Source of the DNA: Numida meleagris
Taxonomy: Eukaryota > Chordata > Aves > Galliformes > Numididae
Direction: 5' to 3'
NCBI RefSeq assembly: GCF_002078875.1
Contig: NC_034410.1
Span: forward strand, 83,539,506 to 83,603,505
Length of the DNA stretch: 64,000 nt
In this document: one piece after another, positions 1 through 9,912 of the stretch
How the letters are laid out: each line of letters opens with the position of its first letter
Numbering within the stretch: the first letter of the stretch is position 1
Translations under genes and position numbers: made by a program
The notes under the pieces: model-generated
Database searches by the model: none
What the model was told of the DNA's origin: nothing
The model's input: only the letters and a program-made list of their open reading frames with translations

Positions 1-333
1 CTCAATTAATGTGGCAGTATGAAATAAATTGAACGTACTATCTAAAATCCACAGCCTAAATAAAGAACATGTTAGTTATAAGAACATTCTAAATGTATTA
101 ATAGTACATGATTGTGCTAATTTAAGGCTTTAGCTGTAAGCTTCCCAATGTCCACCTATATGCAAAATGTTTTCTTTATTTGTATTTTCACAATAGAAGG
201 TAATACTTCCCATGTCTGAGATGTTACAGACATCAGCTAATTAGTCATCACAGCAAACCCCATTGGGTTTTGTCCTACCTATGTAAAATTTTAAGTAGCA
301 ATAAAAGCAAAATATGAGGGAACAGGAGAATTT
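1..333. other. AT-rich non-coding DNA
   Basis: No open frame of note, no recognisable repeat and no RNA gene are visible before the first CR1 copy. Confidence 0.5.
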
Positions 334-490
334 ATCATAGAATCATAGAATATCCGAAGCTGGAAGGGACCCATAAGGATCTTCAAGTCCAACTCCTGTC
401 TCCGCATAGGATCACCCAAAAATCAGACCATATGGCTGAGAGCATTGTCCAGATGCTTCTTGAATTCCAGCAAGCTAAGTCCCATGACCT
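334..490 (-). mobile_element. CR1 LINE, 3'-end fragment
   Basis: Read on the minus strand this ends in the CR1 octamer tail, seen here on the plus strand as atcatagaatcatagaat at its left edge. It is preceded by the usual CR1 3' UTR wording (tggaagggaccc, aagtccaactcctg). Only about 155 bp remain, so this is a strongly 5'-truncated insertion, as is normal for CR1. The right edge, near 490, is approximate. No coding part is left. Confidence 0.85.
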
Positions 491-1043
491 TTTGTAGTTA
501 GCTTTCAGGGATACTTGTTGTGTGTAGACTAGGAAAAAAAGTGTGGATTTCACTGTTCTTAGCCACCAAGTTAATTTTAAGGCTTCTTACCCTTTTTTCA
601 TTTGAGATCAGCTCCTTCATGAGCATTTTGGGGATAAGGGTTGGCAGAGACTCTCTGCCTGGCAATACAGAAGAACCTGGGAAGGGAAGGATTTTGCAGT
701 TTCTTTTTTCTAGAAGCAAATTTGCAATGCCATATGGATAATATGGGATCATCTACTCCTCTGAGATCTTTCCTGTGCACATTGCAAAGACAAGCTCAGG
801 CTAGATCTTCAAGGCCAAAATCTTAACAGCAACTTCTGATTTGCACCCACACTCAGATTTTGCTTGTGTCTAGTGAGAAGGGGCTGCACCCTTCACTTGA
901 AGTATAGTTTTGTGATCAACTTGAGTTGATCTAAATTCTTGCTCCTGCTGCAAAGGGAGTCTTGCACACTCTGCTTTCCTGCCCCTGAACGATACACTGC
1001 AACTGGTAGTAAGAAAAAAGAAAAATTCACCCTGATCAGCACT
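491..1043. other. Unique non-coding spacer between two CR1 copies
   Basis: Small overlapping open frames occur on both strands near 500-830, but they show no domain, no repeat match and no splice context that I can recognise. I see no gene here. Confidence 0.4.
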
Positions 1044-1133
1044 TATAGAATCATAGAATCATAGAATTAGCTAGGTTGGAAAAGACCTACAAGATCACCT
1101 AGTCCAACCATCCACCTACCACCAACAACCCCA

Positions 1134-1346
1134 CTAAACCATGTCTCCCAATGCTATATCTAAACGTTTCTTGAACATCTCCAGGGACGGTGCCTCAACC
1201 ACCTCCCTGGGCAGCCTGTTCCAGCGTCTGACCACTCTTTCAGAAAAGTAGTATTTCCTAATGTCCAGCCTAAATCTCCCCTGGCGCAACTTGAAGCCAT
1301 TCCCCCTCGTCCTGTCACTAGTTACACAAGAGAAGAGGCCAAACAC
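1134..1346 (-). pseudogene. CR1 ORF2 C-terminal tail in a shifted frame
   Basis: This is the conserved end of CR1 ORF2, with motifs [19 protein letters not shown] and a terminal LDIALGDMV. It lies immediately downstream of the RT piece at 1375-2130 but in a different frame, so a small indel between 1346 and 1375 separates them. The stop just after GDMV is where CR1 ORF2 normally ends. Confidence 0.85.
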
Positions 1347-1374
1347 CAGCTCACTACAACCTCCCTTCAGGTAG

Positions 1375-2130
1375 TTACAGAGAGCGATGAGGTCTCCCCT
1401 GAGGCCTCCTCTTCTCCAGACTGAACAATCCCAGCTCCCTCAGCCGCTCCTCATAAGGCCTGTGCTCCAGACCCCTCACCAGCTTCGTCGCCCTCCTCTG
1501 AACACGCTCCAGGGCCTCAATGTCTTTTTTGCAGTGAGGGGCCCAAAACTGGACACAGTACTCGAGGTGGGGCCTCACTAGGGCTGAGTACAGAGGGAGA
1601 ATGACTTCCCTACTCCTACTGGCAACACTATTTCTGATACAAGCCAGGATGCCATTGGCCTTCTTGGCCACCTGGGCACACTGCTGGCTCATGCTCAGCC
1701 GAGCGTCGACTAATACCCCTAGGTCCGTTTCCTCCATACAACTTTCCAGCCACTCTGCCCCAAGCCTGTAGCATTGCCTGGGGTTGTTGCAGCCGAAGTG
1801 CAGGACCTGGCACTTGGTCTTGTTGAACCTCATCCCGTTGGCTTCAGCCCAGAGATCCAGCCTGTCCAGATCTCTCTGTAGGGACTCTCTACCCCCAGGC
1901 AGATCGACACTTCCTGCCAGCTTGGTGTCGTCTGCAAACTTACTGAGGGTGCTCTCAATGCCCTCATCCAGGTCATCAATAAAGACATTGAAGAGGACAG
2001 GCCCCAGCACCGACCCCTGGGGAACACCACTCGTGACCAGTCGCCAGCTGGATTTAACTCCATTAACCACCACTCTCTGGGCCCGGCCCTCTAGCCAGCT
2101 CCTTACCCAGCAAAGGGTGTACCTGTCCAA
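1375..2130 (-). pseudogene. CR1 ORF2 reverse transcriptase, partial (251 codons open)
   Basis: This is the C-terminal half of a CR1-type non-LTR reverse transcriptase, the enzyme that copies CR1 RNA into DNA at a nicked target. Visible motifs in order are [15 protein letters not shown] (RT motif 4, about residues 34-48), FADDTK (catalytic motif, about residues 65-70), and the downstream thumb wording [14 protein letters not shown] and [16 protein letters not shown]. The endonuclease and the N-terminal RT motifs are missing because the insertion is 5'-truncated. The Met at the listed start is internal, not a real start. The frame is lost after about residue 240, and ORF2 continues in another frame at 1134-1346. 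It cannot make a working enzyme. Confidence 0.9.
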
Positions 2131-2180
2131 GCCACAGGCTGCCAGTTTCTCCAGGAGAATACTGTGGGAGTCAATCCACC

Positions 2181-4266
2181 TTCAATCCAACTGACTAACT
2201 GCTTGTATCAATGTGCAGCTCCCTCAAGACTGAGAGTTGGGGGACATGAGAATGGGCAGCATAGTATTGACTGAGGATGGTCACAAAACTACGCTCTTGA
2301 TCTGAAAGTCCTGATGAGATTAAGTGTTGTAAATGATTTAGGAGAGAGTCTAGTTAGGGTAATAGTGGTAATATGCTTCACATTTCTCTTGGAATAAAAA
2401 GCATGGAAAAATAAAAAGGAAATCAGTATAAAGTACCATCACAGAAAAACAGAAAGAGATAAGAATTTTTTTTATTTTTTTTTTGGTAATAAATGAAGTA
2501 GAAAAGCTGTTAGATCTTATTGGCTACCATTTTTATGATTTTTTAAATATTAAATGGGACAATTAGATTATGCACCAATACACACACAGTCACAGTATGG
2601 ATTCCACTCTTTGAAGGAAAGAGTTGAAAAAGAACAGCACACTCAGAGCTGTAAGAAATAAGATGCTGACAGATGATGGCATGCTGTCTAGACTAGAATA
2701 AAAGATGCATGGTAAAAACTTAGCTAACTTGTTTAAATAAAATATTTTAAAATTCTAAGAAATCACAAGTGCTAGTTGATGATCTTAGATTTTACTTTGA
2801 TCACTTTCTATGAGTTCTGGTGTCTTTTCATAACATTTTTAAAATGCTACTTTTTCTCCCTTTAAGTATACCTATGGAGAATTGAGTACTCATAAGAAGA
2901 TGTGACTGATTCTTCTGGGTTACCCAGTTCAATCTCTTGCTCTTACAGCCAAGATATCATATAATTCCTTTCATGTACTGATCAAACTCGTCCTTACAAC
3001 TATTTAGGGATTATTTAGTTCCCGTACTACCATTTGGAGGCTTTTTCAGAACTCTGGTTTCATTTCTCCTTAAATATGTCCATGGCCTGCTTATATTACT
3101 TTGTTCTCAATCTAATCTTGTACTTCAGCTTCAGTGGTCTTTTCTGCACTGTGTTTACTACCTCAAAGTATAGAGCAGTCCTGCTCCTTAAAAAAACAGA
3201 ATTCTTGCATGACAGAGTTCAGTTCTGGTTAGGAGTCCTAAGCTATAGTGGAAGATAGATAATGGTGTGGAGTTAGACACAAGAGGGTTTTCGTTGTGCT
3301 CCTAGTTCATACCATCGGTTCATACCTAGCACTCTTTGGTATTGACCTTCAGAGTGTGATGTGTCAGGCGTTTAACTCACATTTTTCCTTCGGGGTAGGT
3401 TTTGTCTTTAGGTGCATCGTGCTCTACAGGGTTTTTGCAGACTCATTTCCATTTGGCTTGCTTCTGTTTTCTTACTATAAATAGTTTTAGTGAGACAGAA
3501 GCAACCCTTGTTTATAGTTTGAATAAATCCTGTTTCTCTTTTGGATTAAATTTCAATTGCTGAAAGTAGACGCTTTGACACTTAAACAGATCCAATACTC
3601 TAAACACTAATCTTACAAATAGGAGGTAGCCATTATGCTCTAAGCAGAATCGTTTTTGAATCAAGACTACCCAATGGTCTTAATCAAGAATGTACTGGAT
3701 TTCATGTGGATTTACTATTTGTACTTCATTTTGGAATCCTGGAAATTAGTATAGTAAGTTTTGATTCTGGACTCATATTCTTATTTTAAAGTTACTGGGA
3801 AGAGAAATGTGTACATTTTGTTTCTGTTCCCTGAAATATAGTGTAAACAGAAGATGGCAAGTGCAAGTGGATGACCTTTTTAGATCTCAAGAATTTAATT
3901 GAAATGGTTTTATTTTGAAAAGCAAAGGGCATTAGTTCTGAATATTTTCAATTTGTTCTCTGTTTTATTTTCTCAGAAACAAAGAAGTCATGATACTGAA
4001 GCTTTTAAATCATTTGCAACTTTAAAGTAATTTCCCTAATGCATAAAACATTTTAACTAACGTTTCACAGACGAGGGTGAATACTTTCTAATTAGATTTA
4101 TATGACTATGGCTGTCTTTATCAAGTTCAAGTATGCAAACCATTTTATACATTACTGTGCTATATAAGTAGATCAGTATTTAGCTAATGTGGAATTGTTC
4201 TGTTTCTCATTAAAATAAAATAAAAACAACAACAAAAAAACCTACCAGCAACAGAAAACCAACAAG
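2181..4266. other. AT-rich unique non-coding DNA
   Basis: No repeat family or gene is recognised. There are short T runs near 2465 and a short A/AC-rich run (taaaataaaataaaaacaac) at about 4210-4240 just before the mariner. Open frames at 3034-3258 and 3296-3484 are short and hydrophobic, as expected by chance in T-rich DNA. Confidence 0.4.
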
Positions 4267-4816
4267 GGCTGCTCCAAAAGTAATGCCTTCTGTTTTATTG
4301 TGTTGGCCCGTGACATCACAGGCAGATGTTGGTGGTATTTCAGTAGAGGTTGAACCTTCCTGCCAGTAATGGGTTCCATTTTGTTGCCATGCAACAGGTG
4401 GCAGCAGAGGGGAAGTTTGACAAAATGGCATCTGACATGGAAGTGTGTATGAAACAAAGGTGTGTCATTGAATTCCTCCATACAGAAGAAGTTGCACCCC
4501 TTGAAATTCATCAGTGCATGCTGAACACTGATAGAGACCAAACAGTGGATGTGAGCACAGTGAGGTGGGTGGTGCATTTCAGCAGTGGTGACAGCGACAG
4601 TGGGTCACCTCTGGTGCTGCAGATTTTTATGAGCGTGACATGCAGGCTCTTGTTCATTGCTGGCAAAAAAAAGAAAGCATAGCTAGTGGTGGTGACTATG
4701 TTGAAAAAGAGTGTTTTGTAGCTGAAAATTTGCTCTATTGAATAGTGTCATTTTGTTTTTCATATCAGTTGTAGCTTCCACGTAAATAAATAGGAGGCAT
4801 TACTTTTGGAGCAGCC
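4267..4816 (+). mobile_element. Galluhop-like mariner, internally deleted, about 550 bp
   Basis: The termini are perfect inverted repeats in their outer bases (ggctgctccaaaagtaatgc on the left, the complement ending ggagcagcc on the right). A TA follows the right end at 4817-4818; I see no matching TA on the left. Inside, from about 4437, is the N-terminus of a mariner transposase (MEVCMKQRCVIEF, then a DIH/DQTVDVSTV helix-turn-helix region up to FSSGDSD). At about 4600 this is joined directly to the extreme C-terminal coding part, and the catalytic D,D34D core is missing. It is therefore non-autonomous. Family assignment is from recall of the chicken mariner; the structure is seen directly. 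Confidence 0.88.
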
Positions 4817-6156
4817 TACATCTATTCCTTGTCATTAGCATTCTGCCACTTTGATTCCTTTTCGTAAAAGACATAGGTCTGTTATTTACTGAATATGGAA
4901 TGCTATTTATTGTAATATTTATAAATGCTGCAACAATACTACAATAAGCAATGTTTAAAACTCACTGAAGTCCTGCAATGAAAGCAGCAGCTGGAACTGT
5001 AACTCATATGAGCTGCCCAGCACCAGATGCTCCCTCCTTTCTGGTTTCCCCTGTGCCCATTTACATTTGCCTCGCTGGCAGAATGACTTTAGGCATGTTA
5101 TCTGCAAGGTCTTAGTCCATCAGTAATGAGCTACCTTTTCTCCTGCTGTAGATGTCCTCTTCATCAAAAAGGGTCTTGTCACAGCATTAAGATTTATGCA
5201 TAACTATATAGGTAAATAACTTCACTCACTGGATTTGTCCCATTTAACCTAATGGGACTGCAGTTTCTCGTAGGAGTATGCTCTGAGTCATACCAGTCCT
5301 GCAGACCTGGGCATGGAAGGGATTCAAGATTGGTGTTGGGGAATAAATTGTCAGCATGTTCCTGCAGAACAGTTGGGCTCAGAAGGAGGTAGCCTGGTGT
5401 CCTTTGCAGTGCTTCTGTTTAGAAAACTGGAATATTTTTACTGGTTGAAAAGAATGCAGCAGTTTTCAGAATTGTTATTTGTGTGGTTGTTATTTAAAAA
5501 AATAAAATGTTGGATTAAAAAATGAACTATTAATCTGGCCAATATTTCATGACATTGCGTGACCTGTTTTCCTAGGATGCTTTGGATTGTTTTTGAATTT
5601 TATTTTATTTTATTTCATTTTATTTTAGTTTAGTTATTTCATTTTATTTTATTTTATTATGTTTTCCCCACATGCTGTTACTTTGGTAAGAATCAGCGCA
5701 TAGGAACAACAACAGAAAAAAAATAAAAAGAGCAAAGCAAAGCAAAACAACACTTGGGAAATATGACAAAAACTCTCTTAAGATCTTTGCATTTTCTGGG
5801 ACAGCACAGAGGCTGTCTGGAGCATTGACTTAAGTCCTGTCAGAAGAGTTTGAAAACTGTGGTCAGCATCTCTCTGGTTATTCATGCACTACTTTTTGAA
5901 GGCTTGCAAAATAACTTGAGAAAGTCAACTTGTTTATTAATAAGTTTATAATGACTACAGAGGAATTCTCACCTTCTTTAGAAAGTTTCAAGTGCTCCAT
6001 AAATCGGGATGGAAAATATTAAGGAATAATAGTCAGAACAAAATGTGCTGGGTTAACTGTCGTGAAGCTAAGAAAATAAAACCAGAGATTTCCAGCTTTT
6101 GGGGGTGCGGGGTGTAGCCCAAGGCTTACTCAGTTTGAAAATCAGGTTTCAGTGTT
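4817..6156. other. Non-coding DNA with one (TTTTA)n tract
   Basis: Apart from the simple repeat at 5597-5660 I see no element. The open frame at 5313-5525 (70 codons) has no recognisable domain. Confidence 0.4.
5597..5660 (+). repeat. (TTTTA)n simple repeat, imperfect
   Basis: A pentanucleotide tract of TTTTA/TTTCA/TTTAG units runs for about 64 bp, with several interrupted units. Confidence 0.9.
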
Positions 6157-6285
6157 ATTGGAACAGGCTGCCCGGGGAGGTAGTGGAATCACCATCCCTG
6201 GAGGTGTTCAAGAAACATGTGAAAGTGGTGCTGAGGGACATGGTTTAGTGAGCATGGTGGAGATGGGTTGCTGGTTGGACTAGAT
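6157..6285 (+). mobile_element. CR1 LINE 3' part, left half (split by hAT)
   Basis: The sequence from ttggaacaggctgcccgggg to ggttggactagat is the end of CR1 ORF2 and the beginning of its 3' UTR on the plus strand. It stops abruptly at 6285, where a Charlie-like hAT element begins, and resumes at 7741. Bases 6278-6285 (gactagat) are the left copy of the 8-bp hAT target site. Confidence 0.92.
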
Positions 6286-6769
6286 CAGGTGCGTCCGACC
6301 CACGGCTCGCAGACTGCATGCAGCCCAAGACAGCTCACACTGCAGCATGCCACCTGCCGTGTGCTATCATGGCAACAGCTCTTCCCTGCTGAACCACCTG
6401 GCCTGGCCCAGGCACACAGTCGTTGCTCAGCACAACATTGGTGAGCTACTAACCCTATCTGGGCTGAAACCAGGGCATGGGAAGGGCACAGCGCAGTGCT
6501 GTTATGATATATTATGGTAAATTAATTTATGGATTTTGATACATTGGCTAAACACGGTCCTGTGAACAGTGAAAAATATGTGGCCGTCCTTTCTATTTTG
6601 TTAAAGGAATTTGAGAATAGGTTTCAAGATTGCCAAAAAAATCATCAATTTTTTTTTTATTTGCAACTCCATTTTCAGTCAATATAAATACATTACCTGA
6701 CAGTTTTTAAATGGAACATACAGGGCTGCAATCCAAAATTTGATCGTGTCTCCTTACCAAACTTTATAA

Positions 6770-6940
6770 GTCCTATCTTACCAGAGGGAAATATCCCTCA
6801 CTTCACAATCACGCTTTATTCATGTCAGCACTTGTTGGCAGTACATACGTTTGTGAACAACTATTTTCAAGGATTAAGCACAGGAAGAGTAAAATTTAAT
6901 CAAAAATCTCTGACGAACGCCTTGAGAACTCACTATGAAT
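6770..6940 (+). pseudogene. hAT transposase C-terminal dimerisation region, relic
   Basis: In one frame the DNA reads YPSLHNHALFMSALVGSTYV, followed at once by CEQLFSRIKHRKSKI and a stop. The next frame segment continues as SKISDERLENSL. This is the conserved hAT C-terminal dimerisation block (tYxxEQLFSxmk... then DexLensLri) of Charlie-type transposases. The catalytic DDE core, the zinc finger and the BED region are absent. Stops and frame changes make it non-functional. Confidence 0.8.
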
Positions 6941-7117
6941 TGCAACCACTGCCATCAAACCAGACTGAGGCATTAGTTTCACAAAAACAAAGTCACCTAT
7001 CCCAATAGTTTTATGGATTTGTTGCTCTTTTTTATGTTTTAATTTAAAAAAAAAAACATTAAAAATTAAAATAAGTTTTGTTACTTATATACATTAACTA
7101 TGTTATATGTTTTATGA

Positions 7118-7658
7118 GGACTACCCTGAAAGTAATGCCTCCTATTTTATTATGTTGGCCCATGACATCAGAGGCAGATGCTGGTGGTATGGCAGTAGAG
7201 GTTGAACCTTCCCACCAATATTCCATTCCATTTTGTTGCCATGTGACAGGTGGCAGTGGAGGAGCAGTCTGACAAAATGGTGTCTGACGTGGAAGTGAAT
7301 ATGAAGCAAAGATGTGTCGCTGAATTCCTCCATGTGGAAAAAAAAATGCATCCATTGACATTCATCAACAGTCATGAACATTTAGCAAGAACAAACAGTG
7401 GATGTGAGCGCAGTGAGGTGGTGCGTTTCAGCAGTGGCAACAGTGACAGTGGGTCACCTCCTCTGGTGCAGATTTTTACAGACGTGTCATGCAGGCTCTT
7501 GTTCATTGCTGGTGAAAATGCATAGCTAATGTTGGTGACTGTATTGAAAAGCATTGTTTGTAGTTGAAAATGTGCTCATTTCAGTAATGTTTTTGTGTTC
7601 TTCGAATTGGTTGTAGTTTCCCTGGAAACAAATAGGAGGCATTACCTTTGGAGCAACC
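7118..7658 (+). mobile_element. Galluhop-like mariner, internally deleted, inside the hAT
   Basis: This is the same structure as the copy at 4267. The left end is ggactaccctgaaagtaatgc (diverged) and the right end is ggcattacctttggagcaac. The interior has the transposase N-terminus (MEVNMKQRCVAEFLH from about 7290, then ...SGNSDSGSPP) joined to the C-terminal tail at about 7451. Divergence from the 4267 copy includes a changed left terminus. It lies wholly within the hAT element, so it inserted later. Confidence 0.85.
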
Positions 7659-7740
7659 TTTGTTGATGCGTAACTAGACAATTCTTCTTCAATCAGTGTG
7701 GCCCAGGCAAGCCAAAAGGTTAGACACCCATGCACGAGGT

Positions 7741-7782
7741 GATCTCAGAGGTCTTTTCCAACATTAATGATTCTATGATTCT
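7741..7782 (+). mobile_element. CR1 LINE 3' terminus, right half
   Basis: The sequence gatctcagaggtcttttcca followed by the tail ttctatgattct is the continuation of the CR1 broken at 6285. Placing it directly after gactagat gives the standard CR1 3' UTR, which fixes both edges of the hAT insertion. Confidence 0.9.
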
Positions 7783-9062
7783 AAGTAATGATAAAATTGG
7801 ATGAGTTCAAGAACTGGGAAATACCAGCTGTGGCCTATAATGGCATGTCAAACTCCTGTGTAGTAAAGGTTTTTTAAGTATTTAAACAGGTAGTATCTTC
7901 AGAAGCTTTCAGAACTAATTTCTGCAACTCTTTTACCAACTATACTTGTATACCACAGCCTGCTAAACAGAGAACCTGCTGGAGATGGTTCTGAATTTAC
8001 TGAGCAGTTTAAGATAGTAGCAGCACTTACAGGCAACTAATGTGCATGGTGAATATAGACAACTTCAGTCTAACCCCTGTCCATTACAGAAGCAGAGCTA
8101 GGGAGACTGACCAAGAGTTTAGTCCAAATTTAGTGTTTGTCATCATGAATGAGAGGATTTTTTAACATAGTCTCACCAATCCAGGCTACCTAAACTATCA
8201 CATCAGTGCTACGTGCAGAAGAGTAGATGGAAACTGTAAGAAGTGTTTATTCAGAGGTTTAATTAATTCATCAGGTTACAGTAACGTCAGTCATTTTTAA
8301 AATGGACATCTCAATTGCAAAGTTGGTGACCTCATGGTAAACCCAACATCCATTCCAAAGGACACAGAGTTTGCATTGTGATTGTGTTTCTAACGACTGT
8401 TCTAGCAGTGTGACAGGCTGACCTTCAGATGTCCTGGCCTCAACTTGATCTCGGTAACCTTGTTCAGACTGACCTGAGTGCTTTTAGGGCTAGCTTTCTG
8501 CTCTTGAGCCTGCTTTATAGTTTGAACCGGTGTGCCAAATCTCACTCACATGCTGGCTTGTGAGCTTCCAGAACAGCAGAACTATGGTGGGATTCCTCCT
8601 GAGGTATTTCTCCCAAGGGATGCTGCTGAAGGCCACCTTGGCAATCTTGAGCTTGGATGATCCTCCTGCCTGCTAGCATAAGTGCTTTCACATTGTGTAA
8701 AGACAGTGGAGCTCAATAATAATGAGAGTGAGGAAGCAATGGGATCATCTGGCTGAAAACATAGGCCTCATGGAGAATCCCCTTCTAATGTGCTTCTGTC
8801 TCTAACTTCTGTTGATATTAAAAAGGATTTTATTGCCAGGACTTCTCTGAAAATCCTGCATACCTTCTGTCTTTGTGGGTATTAGAGGTGGATATTTTAC
8901 ATCAGTGCATAGAATAACTGTTATTTTCAGACTCTTTTAAGAAGGCTTATTAGAGCCTGCTTCTTGCCTCCCTCTTCTTGTTGAGATTAACTTTTGTATC
9001 TGTTCTCCAGTATGAGCCAAAATTTGCCATGGGACTGAAAAGCTCAAAATACAATCTACATA
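7783..9062. other. Unique non-coding DNA
   Basis: No repeat or gene is recognised. A stretch at about 8240-8350 has several AT-rich homeodomain-type cores (tttaattaattc) and CRE-like taacgtcag, but nothing decisive. Confidence 0.35.
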
Positions 9063-9912
9063 GTTTGCTCCAAAAGTAATGCCTTCTATTTATTTCCACG
9101 TAAATACAACAGATACAAAGAACACAATAACACTATTTGAGCAAATTCTTAGTTACAAAACACTCTTTTTCAACATAGTCACCATGTAGTGGAAATGGTA
9201 AGTCACGGCTTGAAACAGTGATTCAGCACCTGGTGGGAAGGCAGGGCCAACCCAGGGGAGCTCAGGTGCATGCAGTGCACTTGAGTTACTGGAAGGCGTG
9301 GAGCCAAGATCCACCCCTTTCCAGACCTCATTTGAGGATTGTCAGTGGAGGTCCTGCATACTGGAGGTCTTCCAGGGGTGAGCAGATTCTTTCATTTATT
9401 TCTGTGGCTGTTGCATTTGAGCAAATCTTCACTTGCTGCAGCCTGGGATCTTGCTGCTGTGCTGTCATTGGTGTGATTTCCATTATGTTACACATCCCCA
9501 TTAGCTATTTTTTTTTGCCAACAGTGAACAAGAACTTGCATGTTGCACTTTTAACAATTTTTATGGCTGTCAAGAATGCGGATTGTCTTCCATATCACTG
9601 TTGCTGAAATGCACCACCCACTGACTCACTATGCTCATACCCACTTTTTGTTCTCTCTAAATGTTCACAAGTGCCAGTGGGTGTCACTTTCTTCTACATG
9701 AAGAAATGCGGTGGCACATGTTTGCTTCATGTGTGCTTCCATGACAGTTGCCATTTTGCCAGACTGACCCTCTGCTGCCATCTGTCACATGGTGACAAAG
9801 TATAACAGAATATTAGTGGGAAGATTCAACTTCTACTGCAATACCATCAACATCCACCTCTGGCATTGCAGGCTAATATAATAAAAGAGGAGGCATTACT
9901 TTTGGAACAGTC
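9063..9912 (-). mobile_element. Galluhop-like mariner, minus strand, split by a solo LTR
   Basis: The left end tttgctccaaaagtaatgcc and the right end ggcattacttttggaacag are mariner termini; a TA precedes the left end at 9061-9062. The minus strand has the same truncated layout as the copies at 4267 and 7118, so the deletion junction is shared. A 308-bp LTR occupies 9185-9492. Joining 9184 to 9498 restores the mariner sequence agtcacca-ccattagc, as expected from the other copies. It is more diverged than the 4267 copy. Confidence 0.85.
9185..9492 (+). mobile_element. Solo LTR, 308 bp, inserted in mariner
   Basis: The segment starts tgtagtggaa and ends atgttaca, so it has TG...CA ends with a TGTA/TACA inverted terminus. 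It is flanked by cacca (9180-9184) and catcc (9493-9497), a 5-bp target duplication with two mismatches; the mariner consensus supports the first copy. No retroviral internal sequence is present, so it is best read as a solo LTR left by recombination. A diverged relative lies at 22619-22868. I do not know its family name. The strand is tentative. Confidence 0.75.

Larger units (their letters stand above)
1044..2180 (-). mobile_element. CR1 LINE, 5'-truncated, with ORF2 end and 3' tail
   Basis: The left edge carries the octamer tail (atagaatcatagaatcatag), so the element runs right to left. It keeps about 1.1 kb: the second half of the reverse transcriptase, the ORF2 C-terminus and the short 3' UTR. 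The 5' break is near 2180, just upstream of a His-Ser-Ile-Leu-Leu-Glu-Lys-Leu segment typical of the middle of CR1 RT. This is one of the best-preserved CR1 copies in the window. The ORF2 end is split by one frame change near 1346-1375. Confidence 0.95.
6286..7732 (+). mobile_element. Charlie-like hAT DNA transposon, non-autonomous, interrupted by a mariner
   Basis: The left terminus is caggtgcgtccgacc. The complement of the right terminus is catgggtgtctaacc, so the two 15-bp ends agree at 10 positions, mostly differing by transitions. The following subterminal wording (ccttttggcttgcctgggcc on the complement) is typical of Charlie-group hATs. The flanking 8-mers are gactagat (6278-6285) and cacgaggt (7733-7740), a degraded 8-bp target duplication with 5 of 8 matches. 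When one copy is removed, the host CR1 reads through without a gap. Excluding the mariner at 7118-7658 the element is about 0.9 kb, too short for a full transposase; only a C-terminal piece remains at about 6770-6940. Confidence 0.85.

Noticed and set aside
9218..9607. 129-codon open frame on the plus strand
   Set aside because: It runs across the solo LTR and into the antisense strand of the mariner, so it is a by-product of repeats.
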